A stretch of DNA of 64,000 nt from the NCBI GenBank assembly GCA_016191785.1, contig JACPVJ010000119.1, positions 105,460 to 169,459 on the forward strand, given 5' to 3'. Within the stretch, counting starts at the first letter, position 1, and each line of letters starts with the position of its first letter. The translations under genes were made by a program, and so were the position numbers. The notes beneath the pieces are model-generated. The model saw nothing but the letters and a program-made list of their open reading frames with translations, ran no database searches and was not told the origin of the DNA. This DNA is from Myxococcales bacterium (GTDB lineage: Bacteria > Myxococcota_A > Polyangia > Polyangiales > Polyangiaceae). Shown in pieces: positions 24,748 through 33,824 of this stretch.

Positions 24748-26120
24748 AGGGCGCCGAGCTCGCGAGCATGCTCAACGCCGCGCTCGGCGCGGCCGGCGAG
24801 CCCGAGGCAGAGGTCTTCGCGACCTTCGCTCGGCGAGGCTTCGCTCGCTTCGCGGTGAGCGAGCTGGGGCAACACATGCAGCTCGAAGAGCCGAGCGTCG
24901 TGGTGCGCGTGGCGCGCGACCGGCGCGTGGCCGAGGCCAGCTGCTCGGAGCTCAGCGAGCACGCCATCGCCGACGCGATCCGGTCAGCGGCTCGCACCGC
25001 GCCTAGCGTCCCACGCGACGAGGGCTTCCCCGGCTTCGCCCGCGCCGACGAGCCCGAGCCGCCGCCGATGGCGCGGCATTCGGCCCGCACGGCGGCGGCC
25101 ACGGCGGAAGAGCGCGTCGAGCTGCTCTCACCCGTGTTCAGCCGAATCCGCGCGGCTGGCCTCTTGGCCACCGGCGTCCTGGACACCACCTCCCGCGTCG
25201 AGGCGGTGGCGACCTCCCACGGGCTGACGCGCAGCCACGAGAGCACGCTCGCCACCTTCAAGGTGTGGGCGCTCGAGAGCGCCGGGGGCTCGGGGGCGGC
25301 CGGTCACGGCATGGCCGCCCACGTCGACCTCGGGTCGCTCGATCTCGAAGCGCAGACCGAGCAAGCGGTGGTCGACGCGCTCCGAGGCAAGAACGCCGGT
25401 TCGCTCCCCGCGGGGCGCTACGACACCGTGCTCGGGGCGCTGGCCCTGGCCGAGCTGGTCGAGTGGCTGGCGATGATCGGGCTCGGGGCCCGGGAGCTCG
25501 AGCAGGGGCTCAGCCCGCTCGCGGGCCGACTCGGCCAGCGCATCACCGCCGACTCGTTCGACGTGATGGAAGACCCGCTCGGGCCCCACGCGTTCGCGGC
25601 CCCGTTCGATCGCGAGGGCGTCGCGCGCCGGCAGGTCCCGCTGATCCGCGGCGGCATCGCGCAGGGCGTGGTCCACGACCGAGCCACTGCCGCACGGGCG
25701 GGCATCACCTCGACCGGCAACGCCGCGGCGCCCTCAGCGTTCGGCGGCAGCGGCCCGAGCCCGTCGTCGCTGGTCGTCCGAGGCGGCAGCGCGGCCAGCC
25801 TGGACGAGCTGATTGGCGGGGTCGATCGCGGACTTTATGTGCGACGGCTGCACTACGTGAACGGCTACCTCGAGCCGCGTCGCGCGGTGATGACCGGGCT
25901 GACCCGCGATGGCACGTTCTTGATCGAGGGCGGAAAAGTGACCAAGCCCATCGAGAGCATGCGCTTCACCGACAGCTTGCTCGAGGCCCTCGAGCGCGCC
26001 GACGGCATGACGCACTCGCTCACCGTCGCCCCGAACTGGTGGTCGGCGGGCGGCTCGGTAGCTGCGCCGGCGGTCCGGATCCGCGGGCTGAATTTCTCTT
26101 CGGGCAGCCGACAAAAGTGA
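24744..26120 (+). CDS. tldE: TldE/PmbA-family partner protein
   Basis: A 458-residue TldE/PmbA-like protein that forms the second half of the heterodimeric TldD/E protease. It lacks an HExxxH motif, as expected for TldE. Family-like segments are SLPAGRYDTVLGALALAELVEWL near residue 220, the GSPLAGRLGQRI-like stretch near residue 255, and GLTRDGTFLIEGGKVTKPI near residue 390. GTG at 24744 overlaps the tldD stop by 4 nt, so the pair is translationally coupled and probably made in equal amounts. Confidence 0.88.
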   Translation: MKGAELASMLNAALGAAGEPEAEVFATFARRGFARFAVSELGQHMQLEEPSVVVRVARDRRVAEASCSELSEHAIADAIRSAARTAPSVPRDEGFPGFARADEPEPPPMARHSARTAAATAEERVELLSPVFSRIRAAGLLATGVLDTTSRVEAVATSHGLTRSHESTLATFKVWALESAGGSGAAGHGMAAHVDLGSLDLEAQTEQAVVDALRGKNAGSLPAGRYDTVLGALALAELVEWLAMIGLGARELEQGLSPLAGRLGQRITADSFDVMEDPLGPHAFAAPFDREGVARRQVPLIRGGIAQGVVHDRATAARAGITSTGNAAAPSAFGGSGPSPSSLVVRGGSAASLDELIGGVDRGLYVRRLHYVNGYLEPRRAVMTGLTRDGTFLIEGGKVTKPIESMRFTDSLLEALERADGMTHSLTVAPNWWSAGGSVAAPAVRIRGLNFSSGSRQK

Positions 26121-26133
26121 GCGCCGCCGTGTT

Positions 26134-26139
26134 AGGCTT
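26134..26139 (+). promoter_or_regulatory. Putative -10 box upstream of EAL gene
   Basis: TAGGCT, 26 nt before the ATG at 26166, implying a short 5' leader of about 20 nt. Confidence 0.3.
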
Positions 26140-26165
26140 GGCAGTTCCAGCCAGGCAAACTGATC

Positions 26166-26939
26166 ATGCCGCCGCCGCCGAACCTGAAGTGGACCTCGAC
26201 CGAAGGGGATGTCGCCGCCGCGCTGGCCGGGCAGGTGAAGAGCACGCGCTTCTTGACCGCCGACGACCTCGACGTGCACTTCCAGCCGATCGTGTCCGTC
26301 GCCACGGGTCGCGCGTTCGCGCAAGAGGCGCTGGTGCGCTGCAAGCTGCCCGAGTACCGAAACCCCGCCAAGCTGTTCGAGAAGGCCGTGGAAGAGAAGT
26401 CCACTGGCCGGTTGGGCCGTCCCATCCGTGACGTCGCCTTCGCGCGGGGGGCTGGGCACCGCCTGTTCGTGAACGTGCACCCCGACGAGCTGAGCTCACG
26501 CTGGCTGGTGCGCCCCGACGACCCGCTGAACTATCACGACGCCGAGGTGTTTCTCGAGATCACCGAGTCGGCGGCGTTCGCCTACTTCGACCTGTGCAAG
26601 AGCGTGCTGAAAGAGATCTGCGCCCGCTCGGGCCTGCACCTGGTGGTCGACGATCTGGGCGCCGGGCACAGCAACTTGAAGCGTGTGCTCGACCTCGAGC
26701 CGCGCGTGGTCAAGCTCGATCGCGAGCTGGTGATCGAGCTCGACAAGAGCCGCCGCCAGCAGATCTTGGTGCGGTCGGTGACCGAGCTGTCGAAAGAGCT
26801 GGGCGCCGAGGTCGTGGCCGAGGGCATCGAGACCCTGGACGAGCTCAAGGCCGTGCGCGACTGCGGCGTGGACTACGTGCAGGGGTATCTCTTGGCCAAG
26901 CCGGCGTACCCGATACCGCAGGTGAGCTGGCCCCTCTGA
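26166..26939 (+). CDS. EAL-domain protein (c-di-GMP phosphodiesterase)
   Basis: A 257-residue stand-alone EAL domain expected to hydrolyse c-di-GMP to pGpG. Signature residues are all present: EAL itself (E54-A55-L56), N103 in FVNVHP, EITES (131-135), DDLGAG (D162, D163), K184 in KLDRE, E219 in AEGIE and Q239 in QGY. Loop 6 reads DDLGAG rather than DDFGTG but keeps both aspartates. There is no sensor, GGDEF or membrane segment, so control must come from partners or expression. It follows tldE by 45 bp. Confidence 0.9.
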   Translation: MPPPPNLKWTSTEGDVAAALAGQVKSTRFLTADDLDVHFQPIVSVATGRAFAQEALVRCKLPEYRNPAKLFEKAVEEKSTGRLGRPIRDVAFARGAGHRLFVNVHPDELSSRWLVRPDDPLNYHDAEVFLEITESAAFAYFDLCKSVLKEICARSGLHLVVDDLGAGHSNLKRVLDLEPRVVKLDRELVIELDKSRRQQILVRSVTELSKELGAEVVAEGIETLDELKAVRDCGVDYVQGYLLAKPAYPIPQVSWPL

Positions 26940-26952
26940 GCACCCGCCCGCT

Positions 26953-26989
26953 GGCGCCCCGAGCCGGCAAGCACCGACCCCGGGGCGCC
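26953..26989. terminator. Possible bidirectional hairpin terminator
   Basis: GGCGCCCCG and its exact complement CGGGGCGCC flank a 19-nt loop in the gap between convergent genes. There is no T-run on either strand, so termination is only inferred. Confidence 0.35.
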
Positions 26990-26999
26990 GAGCGACGCG

Positions 27000-27212
27000 T
27001 CAGGCGATCTTCTTCGCCTGCGGCGCCGGACCGACGACGGCGTCGATGTCGACTTTGGCGACACCGGGGCCTTCACCGGTCCATACGGACACCGTCGTGC
27101 TGCCTTTGGGAAAATCCGTGTCGATTCGAACGATCTTGCCGACACGGCCGTCTTGAAGCAGCACCCGGCGGCGATCCGTCATGTACTGATGGATGTGCCG
27201 AATGTTTGCCAT
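27000..27212 (-). CDS. Small conserved-looking hypothetical protein
   Basis: A 70-residue soluble protein starting at the ATG 27212. An upstream in-frame TTG would add three residues. It is basic at the N-terminus (RHIHQYMTDRRRVLLQDGRVGKIVRID) and then beta-rich with TTVSVWTGEGPG, suggesting an SH3-like or small barrel fold. No motif identifies a function. Its own small transcript is likely, because neighbours on both sides are on the opposite strand. Confidence 0.6.
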   Translation of the reverse strand: MANIRHIHQYMTDRRRVLLQDGRVGKIVRIDTDFPKGSTTVSVWTGEGPGVAKVDIDAVVGPAPQAKKIA

Positions 27213-27369
27213 GCGTCGCAATATAAGTGGCCGACCCCCGGGTGTCAGATTTCCGGGGAAGCATTCTCGAGAGACCTCCTGCGTCTCTCGCCCCGGGCTC
27301 GGAGCTTTCCGCCGTCATCCCGCTGACTTGCCCAGCGCCACGAATTGGGCCCGGGGTCATCGCCGCCGC

Positions 27370-27375
27370 TATCGT
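27370..27375 (+). promoter_or_regulatory. Putative -10 box, leaderless promoter
   Basis: TATCGT, 6 nt before the ATG at 27382. Confidence 0.3.
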
Positions 27376-27381
27376 GCGCGC

Positions 27382-28056
27382 ATGAAGCACGCCGGGGTCG
27401 TCGCCGCGGGCCTCGCGCTCGCCTGCTCGCACCATCACCACGCTCCCGTACAGTCGGCGGATCTGGCGCCGCCGCCCATCGCTCTGGTCCCCCACTCGGG
27501 TCGGCTGTGGGTCGAGCTCGAGGGGACCCCCGACCGCCAGTGCGAACGGACCGCCACCGAGCGCGCGCTGTGCTTCGCCGACGTGCACGAGGCACTGGGC
27601 AGCGCCCTCGCGCGCACGCTCTGGCCCAGCTTTCCGGTCGTGTCCGTGAAGGGCAAGGGTGACAACGTGCAGCCCGGGGACTACTTGCTTCACCTGCGGC
27701 TGCGCATCGATTCGCGACCGCCCGACGCCACCGGGCCGGGCCATGCCGCCCGCGTCAGCGGCAGCTGGCAGCTGGTTCGCGACGGCCTTCCGCTGGCCGG
27801 CGAGAGCGTGGCGGCCCGGTCACGCGGCGACTACGCCTATGGCCGCGCGCTGGGCAGCGCCGCGGGCGAAGCCGTGGACGCGGTCTCGCTGCACATTGCC
27901 GAAGTGGTCGGCACGCTGCCCGAGCTTCGACCCGTGGCGCAGAGGCCGTTGCCGCCCGTCGCCGCACGACAGCGCACCGGAGCGCTGATCCAGGTCAGCC
28001 GAACGAGCTGTCAGTCTTCCGACGACGCCAGGCGCTGCTCGATGGCCTCGAGGTGA
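27382..28056 (+). CDS. Hypothetical lipoprotein overlapping dnaA tail-to-tail
   Basis: A 224-residue lipoprotein: MKHAGVVAAGLALAC, with a cysteine at residue 15, followed by HHHH. The mature part is a ~190-residue mixed domain with two internal cysteines near residue 52-65 and no recognised family. The 3' end runs 46 bp into the 3' end of dnaA on the other strand, so its last ~15 residues are dictated partly by dnaA codons. A four-His stretch right after the lipid Cys could bind metal, but this is only a suggestion. Confidence 0.65.
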   Translation: MKHAGVVAAGLALACSHHHHAPVQSADLAPPPIALVPHSGRLWVELEGTPDRQCERTATERALCFADVHEALGSALARTLWPSFPVVSVKGKGDNVQPGDYLLHLRLRIDSRPPDATGPGHAARVSGSWQLVRDGLPLAGESVAARSRGDYAYGRALGSAAGEAVDAVSLHIAEVVGTLPELRPVAQRPLPPVAARQRTGALIQVSRTSCQSSDDARRCSMASR

Positions 28057-29474
28057 GCGTTGACCTGTGGGTCTTTGGCCCGCAGCTCTTCCACCCGGCG
28101 CACCGCGCTCATCACCGTGGTGTGATCGCGGTTGCCGAAGGCGCGCCCCAGCTCGGGGAAGCTGCACTTCAGACGCTGGCGGCAGAGGTACATCGCGACC
28201 TGACGCGCGAACGCCACGCTCTTGTGGCGGTCTTTGCTCAAGAGGTCGGCGTTGGTCAGACGGAAGTGGCTGCAGACGATGCGCTGGATGTCCTCGACGC
28301 TCATCACGTCGGGGCGGCGCGGCGCCACGCGGGCCAGCTCGGCCTCGGCGAAGCTGACGTCGATCGGGCGCCCGGTCAGTGACGACTTGGCGGCCAGCCG
28401 GATCAGCGCGCCTTCGAGCTCCCGCACGTTGCTCTTCACGGTCTGCGCCAAGAGCACCGCGACCGCGTCGTCCAGCGGGATGCCCTCGAGCTCGGCCTTC
28501 TTGCGCACGATGGCGACGCGGGTCTCGAGCTGCGGCACCTGGATGTCCGCGACCAGCCCGGAAGTGAAGCGCGAGACCAGGCGCTCGGGCATGCGCTGCA
28601 GCTGCTGCGGGTACTTGTCGCTGGTGACGACGATGGGTTTGTCGGCGTCTCGAAGCGCGTTGAAGGTGTGGAAGAACTCTTCCTGGGTCTGCTCGCGGCC
28701 GGCCAAGAACTGGATGTCGTCGAGCAGCAACAGGTCGCACTCGGTGCGGTACCGGGCGCGGAACTCGTCCATCTTCTTGTGTTGCAGCGACTCGATGAAC
28801 TCGTTGGTGAAGTGCTCGGCCGAGGTGTAGATGACGCGCGCTCGTGGGCTCTTCTCGAGCACCTTGTGCGCGATGGCGTGCATCAAGTGGGTCTTGCCGA
28901 GGCCCGTGCCGCCGGCGATGAAGAGCGGGTTGTAGCGAGGCCCGCCGCCGCCGGCCGACGCGAGCGCCGCGGCGTACGCGAGCTCGTTCGAGGGACCGAC
29001 GACGAAATTGGCGAAGGTGTGCTTCGGGTTCAGGCTGGCCGCGAGCCCGGCGCGCTCGGCGAGGCTCCGGTCGCTCTTGGGCGCGGGCCGCTCGGAGGGC
29101 ACCACGCGGTCGGCGGGCGTGGCGCGGCGCTCGCGCGGCGCCTTGGGCTCGCAGACCGGGCTCACCAGGTCGTTCGACACACGCCACTCGACCTTGACCT
29201 CGCCGCCGGTCACGCTCTCGAGCTGGCTCAAGAGGTCGGGCAAGAAGTGGGTCTTGACCCAGTCGCGCACGAACTCGTCCCGCGCGGTGAGCGCGAGGAC
29301 GCCGTCAGAGAGCGAGTCGATCTGCACGCTGCAGAACCACTGCTCGAACGAGGCCGGCGAGCGCGCACGGGTGCGCTCGAGTGCCTCGTGCCAGGGAGGG
29401 GATGAGTTCGTCGGGCTCTGCATTGCTGACTGCACTGAGAACGGATGACTTTCGACTGCTGCCTGGAAATCCAC
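28011..29474 (-). CDS. dnaA: Chromosomal replication initiator DnaA
   Basis: A 487-residue DnaA that binds origin boxes and melts oriC. Domain I is at residues ~25-100. A Pro/Arg-rich linker covers ~105-150. The AAA+ domain starts HTFANFVVG, with Walker A GGTGLGKTH (~188-196) and Walker B LLLLDDIQF. Domain IV ends with the DNA-binding signature FGNRDHTTVMSAV. The start is set at the GTG 29474 because GGGGGGAG lies 8 nt upstream. An ATG 51 nt further in (29423) lacks any ribosome site, and longer starts would include the DnaA boxes. Confidence 0.96.
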   Translation of the reverse strand: MDFQAAVESHPFSVQSAMQSPTNSSPPWHEALERTRARSPASFEQWFCSVQIDSLSDGVLALTARDEFVRDWVKTHFLPDLLSQLESVTGGEVKVEWRVSNDLVSPVCEPKAPRERRATPADRVVPSERPAPKSDRSLAERAGLAASLNPKHTFANFVVGPSNELAYAAALASAGGGGPRYNPLFIAGGTGLGKTHLMHAIAHKVLEKSPRARVIYTSAEHFTNEFIESLQHKKMDEFRARYRTECDLLLLDDIQFLAGREQTQEEFFHTFNALRDADKPIVVTSDKYPQQLQRMPERLVSRFTSGLVADIQVPQLETRVAIVRKKAELEGIPLDDAVAVLLAQTVKSNVRELEGALIRLAAKSSLTGRPIDVSFAEAELARVAPRRPDVMSVEDIQRIVCSHFRLTNADLLSKDRHKSVAFARQVAMYLCRQRLKCSFPELGRAFGNRDHTTVMSAVRRVEELRAKDPQVNAHLEAIEQRLASSED

Positions 29475-30083
29475 CGAGATGACTCCCCCCAGGTTGTCCA
29501 CAGGGTGTGGACAGCCCAAAGCCCCACTCAATCAATCGGGCCGATACGACGACCCGTGCTCGGGTGAAGGGTGAGGGGACGAACGCCCCTCCGGCCCTGC
29601 ACCCTGAAGGCCAAGCTCACGAGCTTTCATTGCCAGCCGGAAAGCGATGGTTCGCTTCCCGAGTTCCCTCGAAGGCAGATGGGTCATCTCGACCGACACC
29701 ACCATCGAAAGGAACGTCGAGCTAGCACCGGTCGCTCATGGAGTTCAATCGTGGATTTTTCGACGCCGATGATCCGCGACAAAACACCACGCTTTGTCCC
29801 GCGCGCGTTTCGTCGCGCGCACGACTTGTCGGATCGGGTCTTCGCGCCCTGCGCGTAACCATGCAGGGACATGCGACTTTGGCGTCTCGCGCGGACGCCC
29901 GTCGCTTCGCGCAGCAAGAAACTCGTCGCTCGCGGAGTCAAGAGTGCATGAGCAGTTGGCCTGATGGTCCTCTGTTTCTGCGTGCGCTCGCGCGCAGAAA
30001 TCTTGACAGCGAGGAGCGGCTCGTCTTCGCCCGTCAGTCGTTTTCTTGCCCCCGGTCGGCGCTGAAGGGTAGCTGTCGGCGAA
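29475..30083. other. Non-coding region upstream of dnaA, candidate oriC
   Basis: 609 bp without a supportable gene between dnaA and a divergent outer-membrane protein gene. It holds the inverted DnaA boxes at its dnaA end, a weaker box-like CGTGGATTT at 29750-29758, and an 8-bp inverted repeat TTTCTGCG/CGCAGAAA (29975-30000). Base composition is slightly lower in G+C than the genes on each side. rpmH, often next to dnaA, is not here. Confidence 0.45.
29494..29514. promoter_or_regulatory. Pair of inverted DnaA boxes
   Basis: TTGTCCACA (29494-29502) and TGTGGACAG (29506-29514, reverse CTGTCCACA) face each other 20 nt upstream of the dnaA start. Both are one or two mismatches from the TTATCCACA consensus; TTGTCCACA is common in high-GC genomes. 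They fit dnaA autoregulation and/or origin binding. Confidence 0.65.
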
Positions 30084-31088
30084 GTGTCGAACCAAAAGCG
30101 CGCTGGCGCGGCCTCTTCCCGCTTCGGACGGGCGCTACTGGGCGCGTGCGCGCTCGCGGCCTCGGCCCTCGCGAGCTCGGCGGCGCACGCCGAGGCGTCC
30201 TCGCTCGACCCGACCATCGGGTGGAACTACGGCGAGATCGAGACCCCGCGCAGCGCAGCCATGGGCGGTGCGCTGCGCGCCTACAGCAACTCCGTCAGCG
30301 CGCTGTTCATCAATCCCGCCAACATGGCGTCGTCGCGCATCTACCACCTGGGCGCCCTCGCTCAGATCTGGCCCGAGGCCGGCCGGCAGAGCTACGGCGG
30401 TGGCGCCGTCGACTCGATCGTGTCGAGCTCGCGCCTGGCCGGCGGCTTTGGCGGCGTGTGGACGCTGCAAGATCCCGACGGCATCGATCGACAAGCGACC
30501 GACCTTCGCTTCGCGCTGGCCATGCCCTTCTCCGATCAGTTCATGCTGGGCATCGGCGGTCGCTACCTGTGGTTGAAGCAGAACGGCCTCGGCCCCCTGG
30601 GGGACAGCCTGGTTTCAGGCGGATTGAAGGACGAGAACATCGTGAAGGGCTTCGCCTTCGACGCCGGCGCCACGCTCCGGCCGACGGAGTATTTCGCGAT
30701 CTCGCTGGTGGGGAACAACCTCAACAACCCGGGTCACGGCTTCCAGCCCAGCAGCGTGGGGGGCGGCATCGGCGTGGGCACCAAAGACGTCACGGTCGAG
30801 GGTGACGTGGTCAGCGACTTCACCACCTGGGACAAGACGACGGTGCGAGCCATGGGTGGTCTCGAGCTCTTGCTCGCGGATCGCTTCGCGGTGCGCGGCG
30901 GCTATCGCTACGACGACGGAGCGAAGAGCCACGCCGTGAGCGTGGGCGCGGGCTACATCGAGCGAGCGTTCTCTGCCGAGGCCGCGGTGCGGCGCGTCGT
31001 GTCCGACCCGGGCGCCACCGCCATCTTCTTCGGCTTCACCTATCACCTCGAGTCGACCGGGCTCACGCCCTCGCCCGACGGGTTCTGA
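30084..31088 (+). CDS. Outer-membrane beta-barrel protein (PorV/FadL-like)
   Basis: A 334-residue exported protein with a Sec signal ending near SSAAHA/EA (residue ~36). The mature sequence is typical of outer-membrane barrels: alternating Gly/aromatic strands, an early MGGALRAYSNSVSALFINPANMA motif like PorV/UPF0164/FadL proteins (a plug or channel group), and an aromatic C-terminal end. It starts at GTG 30084 opposite the putative origin region. The function might be transport or assembly at the outer membrane, but the family assignment is loose. Confidence 0.75.
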   Translation: MSNQKRAGAASSRFGRALLGACALAASALASSAAHAEASSLDPTIGWNYGEIETPRSAAMGGALRAYSNSVSALFINPANMASSRIYHLGALAQIWPEAGRQSYGGGAVDSIVSSSRLAGGFGGVWTLQDPDGIDRQATDLRFALAMPFSDQFMLGIGGRYLWLKQNGLGPLGDSLVSGGLKDENIVKGFAFDAGATLRPTEYFAISLVGNNLNNPGHGFQPSSVGGGIGVGTKDVTVEGDVVSDFTTWDKTTVRAMGGLELLLADRFAVRGGYRYDDGAKSHAVSVGAGYIERAFSAEAAVRRVVSDPGATAIFFGFTYHLESTGLTPSPDGF

Positions 31089-32405
31089 TCAGCCCAGCAT
31101 CGACTCGAGCGCGCGCTCGAGCTCGGTCGAGGCGGCGTCCAGCGCCGACGTCGGCACGGTGGTGACCGGCGGCAGCGCGGCCTCGTAGCGCAGCTGTTCG
31201 ACCGCGCGCGGGTTCCGGTACCAGTCCTCGTCGTGGTCTTCCGTCAGCTCGCGGGCGTGGCGCGCAGCGAGCAACATCGAGACGAAGCGCTGAGCGTCGT
31301 CCCGGCGCGGGGCGAAGATCGCGCCGGCGAGATCCGGCGGCAGCGGACGACCGAGCAGTCGCGCGGTGAGCTCTTCGAACGCGTCGCGATACTTGCGGTC
31401 GCCATCGAGCGCCGCACGGCGTAACAGCACCCGCACCGCCCGGGCGCGGCCCTCGTGAAACACCACGCGCGCGAGCACGCGCTGATGGTCACGGGCCTGC
31501 CCCGCGCTCACGCCGAGCTCACGCCGCAGGAACACCGGCGTGAGAGCAAGCCACGCGAACAGCGCGCCGTGGGCCAGGCGGCGCAGGCCGTAGGGGTCGT
31601 GCGCGATGACGAAGGGCTGATCGGGCGGCGCCAAGGCGTCGGCGAAGGCCGCACCAAGCCGGGCCAGCGCCCGCAGAAAGCTGGCCGGGGCCAGGGCGGC
31701 GGGCAGGGGGCCGGGGTCGAGCGGCAGCCCGTCGAGCAGCCGCGTCTGACGGAAGAGCCCGCCCAGGGTTTCGGCGTTGGCGCGGGTGGGCCAACCCGCG
31801 TGGGCCTCGAGGCCCAGGGTCGACGCGAGGTGAAGGTGGAGCTCGGGCGCGCGGAACTCACCGGCTCGGTCCTCGGTCAGGTCGAGCCACGCACGCGCGA
31901 GCTCGCTCATTCCACCTGCCGGCAGCTCGAGCGCGTCTGGATCCACGCGCAGGTGCTCGGCGACCTCGCGACGACGGTCCCACACGCGCCGCTCGGCCTC
32001 GGCCGCGGGCGCGGCACGCCGGAGCCACTCGACCGCCCAGCGCTCCGAGCGCGCCCGGTCCGAGAGCACGCGCGCGAGGATCTGATTCAGCGAGAGCGAA
32101 ACCCGCGCGGGCTGCTCGAGAGGGTGCGTGTCGACGGCCCGCGCGCGGGCCAGCGCCACCAGCCACGGCAGGTTCGCCTTGTCGTCCACCAGGCGGTAGA
32201 GCCAGCGCAGCATCGGCCCCCGCAGGGGGTCGTGCTCTGGTCGATCGCGCACGCGCTCGAACCCCAGCCGCGTGATGAACGGATGGGCGACGAACGGATC
32301 GTGGTCGAGCGCCGCGCCGCGGCGCAGGCGCCGCTGCCACCGGACCCAGTCGACCACCGCGCGCGAGATCTGGCGATCGAGAAGCACCAGATCGAGCTCG
32401 TCCAC
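31089..32405 (-). CDS. Large hypothetical protein
   Basis: A 438-residue cytoplasmic-looking protein, rich in Arg, Ala and Leu with long helices and no signal or membrane segment. No catalytic motif is recognised; RLGFERVRDRPEHDPLRG and HARELTEDHDEDWYRNPRAVEQLRY are distinctive stretches useful for searching. It starts with GTG 1 bp after the stop of the outer-membrane protein gene upstream and ends flush against the convergent porin-like gene. It is probably co-transcribed with the upstream gene. Confidence 0.6.
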   Translation of the reverse strand: MDELDLVLLDRQISRAVVDWVRWQRRLRRGAALDHDPFVAHPFITRLGFERVRDRPEHDPLRGPMLRWLYRLVDDKANLPWLVALARARAVDTHPLEQPARVSLSLNQILARVLSDRARSERWAVEWLRRAAPAAEAERRVWDRRREVAEHLRVDPDALELPAGGMSELARAWLDLTEDRAGEFRAPELHLHLASTLGLEAHAGWPTRANAETLGGLFRQTRLLDGLPLDPGPLPAALAPASFLRALARLGAAFADALAPPDQPFVIAHDPYGLRRLAHGALFAWLALTPVFLRRELGVSAGQARDHQRVLARVVFHEGRARAVRVLLRRAALDGDRKYRDAFEELTARLLGRPLPPDLAGAIFAPRRDDAQRFVSMLLAARHARELTEDHDEDWYRNPRAVEQLRYEAALPPVTTVPTSALDAASTELERALESMLG

Positions 32406-32406
32406 G

Positions 32407-33213
32407 TCAGTGCTCTCCGCCCAGCATGATGGTCAGCCGCGCGGTCAGCGCGAGGTACGAGTTCAGGTGGCCGTCCTCGTCCTTCGGCACGTCGACACAG
32501 TTGCCGTCCCCCGACGCCTGGCAGCGGCGGATCTTGTCCACGAACACTCGGGTGTACGTCAGCGACGGGCCGAGCTTGAGGGTCCGGGACAGGTGGAAGT
32601 CCACGCCGCCTCCGACCTGAGCTGCCGGGCCGGCGCCGGTCTCCTCCCAGGTGACCCCGGCCTGATCTTTCGCCGACGTCCCGAGGGCGCCGACGCCCAT
32701 CCCGAGCTGCACGTAAGGATCGAGCGACCCCTCGTCGTTGAAGTAGACGCGCCCGATCAAGCCGAGCCAGACCGCGGCCGCGCCGGCTTCGCGGAGCTCG
32801 AGCTCTTCCGGCGGGTGGTAGCGGAACGAGGCGAGCTCGAAGCCTCCGCCCCAGGCGAAATACGGAGTGACGCGCCAGAGCCCGGTGAACCCCGCGAGCC
32901 CGCCTGCCCCGACGCCCTGGCATCGATCGTCCGACTCGCTGCCGGCTCGGCAATTGGCCAGCGCGACGCCCAGCGACGGGATCAGCTCGACGGTGCGTCG
33001 AGCGTAGATCGGGGTTCCCACCACCGGCACCGGCGCAGGTGCTGGCGCGGCGCCCGGCGGGCCAGCGTGAGCCGTGCCCTGCCACTCCGAGTACGGCGCC
33101 GGCTCTGGAGCGGGCGCGGGTACGGGTGCCGATTCTGGCTCGGGGCCCGTCTCGGCGGCGCGGGCCGAACCCACGAGCAGCATGAGAGTCAGGAAGCACG
33201 CGCGCGCAGACAT
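32407..33213 (-). CDS. Outer-membrane beta-barrel protein
   Basis: A 268-residue exported protein. The signal is RACFLTLMLLVGSARA (residues 3-18), then a Pro/Ala-rich linker (~residues 25-65), then a beta-barrel of about eight amphipathic strands with Gly-rich turns (GFELASFRYHPPEELEL, DPYVQLGMGVGALG). It resembles small OmpA/OmpW-like barrels. A TAGCCT box lies 14 nt before its ATG (33213). The next gene downstream begins 1 bp after its stop. Confidence 0.7.
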   Translation of the reverse strand: MSARACFLTLMLLVGSARAAETGPEPESAPVPAPAPEPAPYSEWQGTAHAGPPGAAPAPAPVPVVGTPIYARRTVELIPSLGVALANCRAGSESDDRCQGVGAGGLAGFTGLWRVTPYFAWGGGFELASFRYHPPEELELREAGAAAVWLGLIGRVYFNDEGSLDPYVQLGMGVGALGTSAKDQAGVTWEETGAGPAAQVGGGVDFHLSRTLKLGPSLTYTRVFVDKIRRCQASGDGNCVDVPKDEDGHLNSYLALTARLTIMLGGEH

Positions 33214-33301
33214 CGGGACGGCCCGGGAGGCTACACCTCTTTCGGCCGCCCTCGCTCCCGGGTTGTGTGGTTTTTCGGATTCCGCGCTAAGGATCGGACC
33301 G

Positions 33302-33760
33302 ATGGCGCGCCGCCTTCCGGTGATTCAATCGAGCGACGACGGCGAGCCGCGATCGCCTGCCCAGTGGGTGGCGATCGCGGCCGCGCTGACGCTGACCCTG
33401 TGGGTGCCCATCGGGATGCTGGCGATGGCGCTGGGCCGCGGGCTCGCGGCGCGCCTGGCCGGAGCGTGGGCCGCTGCGGCGCTGGTGGCCCTTGCGATCG
33501 GGTCGCTCGTGCTCGCCGCGGGCGCGACCGGAGCGGTCGTGGGTCGCTTCGGTGGCCGGGCGGGAGCCCGCGAAGCCGTGCTCGGCGTGAGTCTGGCCAC
33601 GCTCGGTGCCTGGGTCGCGACGGTGTCGAGCGGCGCGCTCGCCCCGTGGCCCGTCGCGGCGCTCACCCTGGTGGTCCTTGGCGTGGTCGCGGCGTTCGGC
33701 GCGGCCCTCGGGGCCCGGTCGGGGCTGCGGCGCCGGCCCACTCTGGGCAAAAACGGCTGA
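33302..33760 (+). CDS. Small multi-pass membrane protein
   Basis: A 152-residue protein with four clear hydrophobic segments (starting near residues 22, 55, 92 and 118), each rich in Ala, Leu, Val and Gly. It has a short acidic N-terminus and a basic C-terminus. No family is recognised. It starts at the ATG 33302, preceded by a TAAGGA box 8 nt upstream, and ends 64 bp before ccmE. Its proximity to ccmE does not prove a role in cytochrome maturation. Confidence 0.65.
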   Translation: MARRLPVIQSSDDGEPRSPAQWVAIAAALTLTLWVPIGMLAMALGRGLAARLAGAWAAAALVALAIGSLVLAAGATGAVVGRFGGRAGAREAVLGVSLATLGAWVATVSSGALAPWPVAALTLVVLGVVAAFGAALGARSGLRRRPTLGKNG

Positions 33761-33810
33761 TCTTCGCCCGATCGGACCCGCTGCCGGTGGACCTGGTGGG
33801 GGCCCGCGAC

Positions 33811-33816
33811 TACGCT
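33811..33816 (+). promoter_or_regulatory. Putative -10 box, leaderless promoter for ccmE
   Basis: TACGCT, 8 nt before the ATG at 33825. Confidence 0.4.
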
Positions 33817-33824
33817 TTGGGGCG

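Noticed and set aside
29664..29774. Short frame starting MVRFPSS in the origin region
   Set aside because: Codon use does not match this genome, and no ribosome site.
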